Of a DNA stretch of 64,000 bases, positions 60,601-64,000 are shown piece by piece. Positions within the stretch are counted from its first letter, which is position 1. Each line of letters opens with the position of its first letter. The notes under the pieces were generated by a model. The model did no database searches. It was given only the letters and a program-made list of their open reading frames with translations, and was not told where the DNA came from. The DNA is taken from positions 1 to 64,000 of the forward strand of contig NZ_JBBEOI010000004.1 in NCBI RefSeq assembly GCF_037860755.1, read 5' to 3'. The translations under genes were made by a program, and so were the position numbers. Origin of the DNA: Aquipuribacter hungaricus (GTDB lineage: Bacteria > Actinomycetota > Actinomycetes > Actinomycetales > JBBAYJ01).

Positions 60601-62568
60601 GACCCGCACGATGGCCGGGACGACGGTCTCGTCCTGCAGCGACGTGGTGTCGCCGAGCGGCCGGTCCTCGAGGACGTCGCCCAGCAGCCGCCGCATGATC
60701 TTGCCCGAGCGGGTCTTGGGCAGGTCCGGCACGAGGAGGACGTGCGCCGGCTTGGCGACCGGGCCGATCGCCCGGGCGACGTGGGCGACCAGCTCCGCGC
60801 GGACCTCGTCCGCCAGGGCACGCCAGGCGGCCGCGTCGTCGGTCGGCGGCGGGCTGACCGGCACGACGAACACCGCGACGGACTGCCCCGTGAGCTCGTG
60901 GGCGACGCCGACGGCACCGGCCTCGGCGACGAGCGGGTGCTCGACGAGCGCGGACTCGATCTCGATGGTCGACAGGCGGTGCCCCGACACGTTGACGACC
61001 TCGTCGACGCGCCCCTGCAGGCGGACGTAGCCGTCGGCGTCCATGACCGCACCGTCCCCGGCGAGGAACAACCCCCGGGCGGCGAACCGGGCGAAGTACG
61101 TGTCGCGGTAGCGCTCGTGGTCGCCCCACACCGTGCGGGCCATCGCCGGCCACCTGCCGCCGACCGTGATGAGCCCGCTCGTGCCGGGCGGGACGTCGTC
61201 GCCGTGGTCGTCGACCACGTGCACCGTCTGCCCGGGCAGCGCGACGCCGGCCGCGCCCGGGACCCCGACGTGCACGCCGGGCAGCGTGGAGACCACCGCG
61301 GCGCCGGACTCCGACTGCCACCAGGTGTCGACGAGCGGCGCCCGCCCGCCGCCCACGTGGCGGTGCAGCCAGACGTACGCCTCGGGGTTGAGGGCCTCGC
61401 CGACGCTGCCGAGCAGCCGGACGCTGGACAGGTCGTGGGAGGCAGGGAACCCGTCCGGGAAGCGGGCCATGAAGGACCTCACCAGTGTCGGCGCCGTGTA
61501 GTAGACGGTGACGCCGAGCCGCTCGATCGTGGCGGGGTGCCGCTCGGGGGTGGGGTGGTCCGGCGAGCCCTCGGCGATGACGACGGTGACGCCGTTGCTC
61601 AGCGGGCCGTAGAGGACGTAGGTGTGCGCGGTGACCCACGCCAGGTCCGCGGTGCACCAGTACACGTCGTCGGGCTGGGCGTCGAAGACGGCGGCGTGCG
61701 TCCAGCTCGCCTGCACCAGGTAGCCGCCAATGGTGTGGACGACGCCCTTGGGCCGGCCGGTCGTGCCGGAGGTGTAGGTGATGAACAGCGGGTGCTCGGC
61801 GTCCAGGGCGGGGGCGTCGTGGCTGGTCGGGGCGTCGTCGACCACGTCGTGCCACCACACGTCGCGCCCGTCGGTCCACGGCACGTCCGGCGTCTCGTCC
61901 CCGGTGCGGCGGACGACCAGGACGTGCTCGACGCAGGCGAGCCCGGCGACGGCCTCGTCGACGGTGTGCTTGACCGCGACGGCGGCCCCGCGGCGGAACT
62001 GCCCGTCGGTGGTGACGACCAGCACGGCGCCGGTGTCCTCGACGCGGAAGCGGAGCGCCTCGGCGGAGAAGCCGCCGAACACCAGCGAGTGCACGGCGCC
62101 GACCCGGGCGCAGGCCAGGGCCACGACGACGGTCTCGACGAGCACGGGCAGGTAGACGACGACCCGGTCACCGGGCCGCACGCCGAGCCGCTCGAGCGCG
62201 TGGGCGGCCTGCGCGACCCGCCGCTGCAGGTCGGCGTAGGTGACGCGCTCGGTGTCGCCGCGCTCGCCCTCGAACAGCAGCGCCGGGTGCTCGCCCCGGC
62301 CCGCGTCGACGTGCTGGTCGACGCACACGACGCTGGCGTTGAGCGCGCCGCCGGCGAACCAGGTGGCGCGCGGGGTGGTCGGGTCGTCGGCGTCGGGCGG
62401 GGTCCAGGAGTGCACGTCGGTCCACGGCGCCGCCCAGGGCAGGCGGTGCGCCTGCGCCTCCCAGAACTCCAGCGGGTCCGTCGGCAGGGCCGCGAGGACC
62501 TCCGGCGTGACGTTCGCGCGGGCGGCGAAGGCGGGGGGCGGCGGGTAGCGGCGCGGGTCGTGGACCAT
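60589..62568 (-). CDS. acsA: Acetyl-CoA synthetase
   Basis: 659 residues from ATG 62568. It is the full-length acetate:CoA ligase type. N-terminal adenylation domain with LEFWEAQAHRL, GVRPGDRVVVYLPV, the P-loop-like ITYTSGTTGRPKG, DLAWVTAHTYVLYGPL and VDTWWQSESGAAV (Trp of the acetate pocket). C-terminal domain with the GRVDEVVNVSGHR hinge and PKTRSGKIMRR, whose Lys is the conserved catalytic and acetylation site. It makes acetyl-CoA from acetate, ATP and CoA. Divergent from the anti-sigma-like gene. Confidence 0.96.
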   Translation of the reverse strand: MVHDPRRYPPPPAFAARANVTPEVLAALPTDPLEFWEAQAHRLPWAAPWTDVHSWTPPDADDPTTPRATWFAGGALNASVVCVDQHVDAGRGEHPALLFEGERGDTERVTYADLQRRVAQAAHALERLGVRPGDRVVVYLPVLVETVVVALACARVGAVHSLVFGGFSAEALRFRVEDTGAVLVVTTDGQFRRGAAVAVKHTVDEAVAGLACVEHVLVVRRTGDETPDVPWTDGRDVWWHDVVDDAPTSHDAPALDAEHPLFITYTSGTTGRPKGVVHTIGGYLVQASWTHAAVFDAQPDDVYWCTADLAWVTAHTYVLYGPLSNGVTVVIAEGSPDHPTPERHPATIERLGVTVYYTAPTLVRSFMARFPDGFPASHDLSSVRLLGSVGEALNPEAYVWLHRHVGGGRAPLVDTWWQSESGAAVVSTLPGVHVGVPGAAGVALPGQTVHVVDDHGDDVPPGTSGLITVGGRWPAMARTVWGDHERYRDTYFARFAARGLFLAGDGAVMDADGYVRLQGRVDEVVNVSGHRLSTIEIESALVEHPLVAEAGAVGVAHELTGQSVAVFVVPVSPPPTDDAAAWRALADEVRAELVAHVARAIGPVAKPAHVLLVPDLPKTRSGKIMRRLLGDVLEDRPLGDTTSLQDETVVPAIVRVVRG

Positions 62569-62667
62569 CGCGCGCCAGGGTAGGGCGGGCGCCGCCCGGC
62601 CCCCCGGTACGTCTCGACGCGCGTCCGCCCGTGCACGCCCGAGGCTGTGAAGGTCCAGGCCGGCCCG

Positions 62668-62704
62668 CAGGTCGAGGCCGCCCGTGCGGCTCAGGTCGAG
62701 GCCG
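62668..62704. repeat. 13-bp direct repeat pair upstream of the RsbA-like gene
   Basis: CAGGTCGAGGCCG occurs at 62668-62680 and again at 62692-62704, in the 216-bp divergent gap between acsA and the RsbA-like gene. It may be a protein-binding repeat or just GC-rich noise. Confidence 0.3.
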
Positions 62705-62784
62705 TCGTGGCCGATCAGCCCCAGGGCGCACCCGGCGCCGCTCCACCGTCGACCGCCGCGGTCGACCCGTCACGAGGTCCGCCC

Positions 62785-63708
62785 ATGCCCAGCACCCCCG
62801 ACGCGCACCAGCTCGTCCTGCCCACCGCGCGCGAGCCCCTGGCGACCACGGTCGCCGCGTTCCTGGCCGCCCCGCTGCTGCGCGGCGAGGCGGTCGTCGT
62901 CGTGGCCACGCCCGAGCACCGCCGGCAGACCGCCGCCGCGCTCGTCGCCGCCGGGGCCGACCTCGCCGCCGCCCGGGCCGACGGCCGCTACCTGGAGCTC
63001 GACGCCGCGGCCACGCTGGCGAGCTTCTGCACCGACGACGGGCCGTCGGAGGAGCTGTTCTGCACGCACGTCGTCGGCCTCGTCGCCTCGCTGGCGGTGC
63101 GGTTCGGCGCCGTGCACGCCTACGGCGAGATGGTGGGCCTGCTGGCTGCCGCGGGCCACCTGGTCGCCGCGCTGGCGCTGGAGGACCTGTGGTCGGAGGC
63201 GATGGCCGAGCTGCCGCTCCGCCTGCTGTGCGGCTACCCGGAGGGCTCGCTCGACGGCCGGGAGCAGGTGTCGCACGTCTGCGCCGCGCACGACGTGCTC
63301 GCGCCGGTGCCGTCGGCGAGCGTCGCGGTCGGGCTCCCGGTCGGGTCCACCGCCGGCCTGCTGGCGCGGCGGACGCTGCTGGGTGCGTGCGTGACCTGGG
63401 GGCTGCACGACGTGGACTGGGTCGACGACGTCTCGCTGCTGGTCACCGAGCTCGTCGGCAACGCCGTGCGCCACACCGAGGGGGCCCGCGCGCTGCAGCT
63501 GGACCGCTACGGCGACGCCGTGGGCATCGTCGTCGTCGACGCCTCCGAGCGGTGGCCGCGGTCCGTCGCGCCGGAGGGGCTCGCCGAGTCCGGACGCGGC
63601 CTCACGGTCGTCGGCGCCCTCGCGGAACGGTGGGGTGTCGAGCCGCGGCCGGGCGGCAAGGCCGTGTGGGCGAGGACCCGGCCGTGCCCGGTGCCGGTGA
63701 CCGGCTGA
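62785..63708 (+). CDS. RsbA-like regulator: MEDS domain and anti-sigma-type ATPase
   Basis: 307 residues from ATG 62785, with GAGG upstream; the longer frame upstream lies in the promoter gap. The N-terminal MEDS domain is seen in HQLVLPTAREPLATTVAAFLAAPLLRGEAVVVVATPEHR and RFGAVHAYGEMVGLLAAAGH. The C-terminal GHKL/HATPase_c_2 domain has the N-box VTELVGNAVRHTE and the G-box SGRGLTVVGALAERWG. Proteins of this kind act as anti-sigma or regulatory kinases in actinobacterial stress and signalling networks. No partner sigma factor gene is visible nearby. Confidence 0.85.
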   Translation: MPSTPDAHQLVLPTAREPLATTVAAFLAAPLLRGEAVVVVATPEHRRQTAAALVAAGADLAAARADGRYLELDAAATLASFCTDDGPSEELFCTHVVGLVASLAVRFGAVHAYGEMVGLLAAAGHLVAALALEDLWSEAMAELPLRLLCGYPEGSLDGREQVSHVCAAHDVLAPVPSASVAVGLPVGSTAGLLARRTLLGACVTWGLHDVDWVDDVSLLVTELVGNAVRHTEGARALQLDRYGDAVGIVVVDASERWPRSVAPEGLAESGRGLTVVGALAERWGVEPRPGGKAVWARTRPCPVPVTG

Positions 63709-63712
63709 CCTG

Positions 63713-64000
63713 TCAGCCCCGGGCGGCCCGACGGACCGCGCGCCGGCGCCGCAGCGCGTCCCGGACCGGGGGCACGACCTGCCCGGCCTCGGCCATCCGC
63801 CGGCGCACCCGCCGGCGGCTGAGCAGGATCGCGACCACCCCGCCCGCCCACAGCACGTACTGCACGGACATGGCGGCCCGGAAGTCCGCGAGCGTGGCGG
63901 TCCCGCCGCAGGTGCGCAGGTCGAGCACCAGGCCGACCGCCGAGATCGTCACCAGCGAGGCGACGAACCCGCCGACGTTGACGATGCCCGTCGCCGTGCC
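63713..64000 (-). CDS. MFS transporter, C-terminal end (partial)
   Basis: The frame runs through the right edge of the window, so only the last ~95 residues are visible. They include a transmembrane helix with the typical GTATGIVNVGGFVASLVTISAVGLVLD segment and a second helix (YVLWAGGVVAILLSRRR), then a basic cytoplasmic tail. The A-T-G-I-V-N-V-G-G pattern is characteristic of the last helices of drug- or metabolite-type MFS permeases. Its substrate cannot be inferred. Convergent with the RsbA-like gene, with only 4 bp between the two stops. Confidence 0.75.
   Translation of the reverse strand, partial: GTATGIVNVGGFVASLVTISAVGLVLDLRTCGGTATLADFRAAMSVQYVLWAGGVVAILLSRRRVRRRMAEAGQVVPPVRDALRRRRAVRRAARG

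Overview
This 64 kb window is very GC-rich (roughly 70-75% by eye), with dense genes, many GTG starts, many 4-bp start/stop overlaps and several apparently leaderless genes. Together with the families present (NrtR, MEDS-type anti-sigma regulators, Excalibur-SNase, TAP-type hydrolases) this points to a high-GC actinobacterium, possibly of the Micrococcales; the genus cannot be fixed from the sequence. No tRNA, rRNA, CRISPR array, insertion sequence or integrase was seen.

Layout. (1) 1-11.1 kb is an ordinary chromosomal region: the end of a DUF5682-VWA operon, an endonuclease III-like protein, secreted proteins, a TetR/membrane-protein divergon with a clear 16-bp operator, a 2-hydroxyacid dehydrogenase, an alcohol dehydrogenase, a YdeI-like protein and a secreted EEP phosphatase/nuclease. 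(2) 11.2-45.2 kb is a long accessory island dominated by nucleic-acid- and NAD/ADP-ribose-acting enzymes. It holds a PLD-helicase-DUF3427 protein; an EcsC protein; a four-gene coupled operon (Upf1-like helicase with Vsr-like nuclease and DUF4357, an unknown 103-aa protein, and two DUF262 proteins, one with a DUF1524 HNH part); a macro-like/SIR2 fusion; an AddB-AddA pair; a REase-like protein; a macro domain plus PGN_0703-type REase pair with a decayed second copy; an NrtR / ARPP-1 / cysteine phosphatase set; NERD proteins; an HTH-nucleotidyltransferase/HEPN pair; and a Phd/PIN toxin-antitoxin pair. (3) 45.2-64 kb returns to ordinary metabolism and envelope functions: ThuA and Gfo/Idh/MocA enzymes, a secreted esterase, a secreted beta-helix protein, a MarR/DUF2306 pair, hydrolases, an AraC regulator, a VOC protein, a GH13 glucosidase, a TAP hydrolase, acetyl-CoA synthetase, an RsbA-like regulator and the end of an MFS transporter.

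The most interesting parts are the overlapping four-gene operon at 15.4-24.1 kb; the divergent SIR2 gene, which carries an N-terminal macro-like domain and has a perfect ribosome-binding site in front of an ATC codon rather than a canonical start; and the 33.5-38.4 kb cluster, which combines ADP-ribose handling, a restriction nuclease and two promoters matching the actinobacterial RecA-independent DNA-damage (PafBC-type) motif. Six apparent single-base indels are concentrated in 36.4-42.3 kb and interrupt otherwise conserved proteins. They mean either local sequence error or a decaying segment and should be settled before that part is interpreted.
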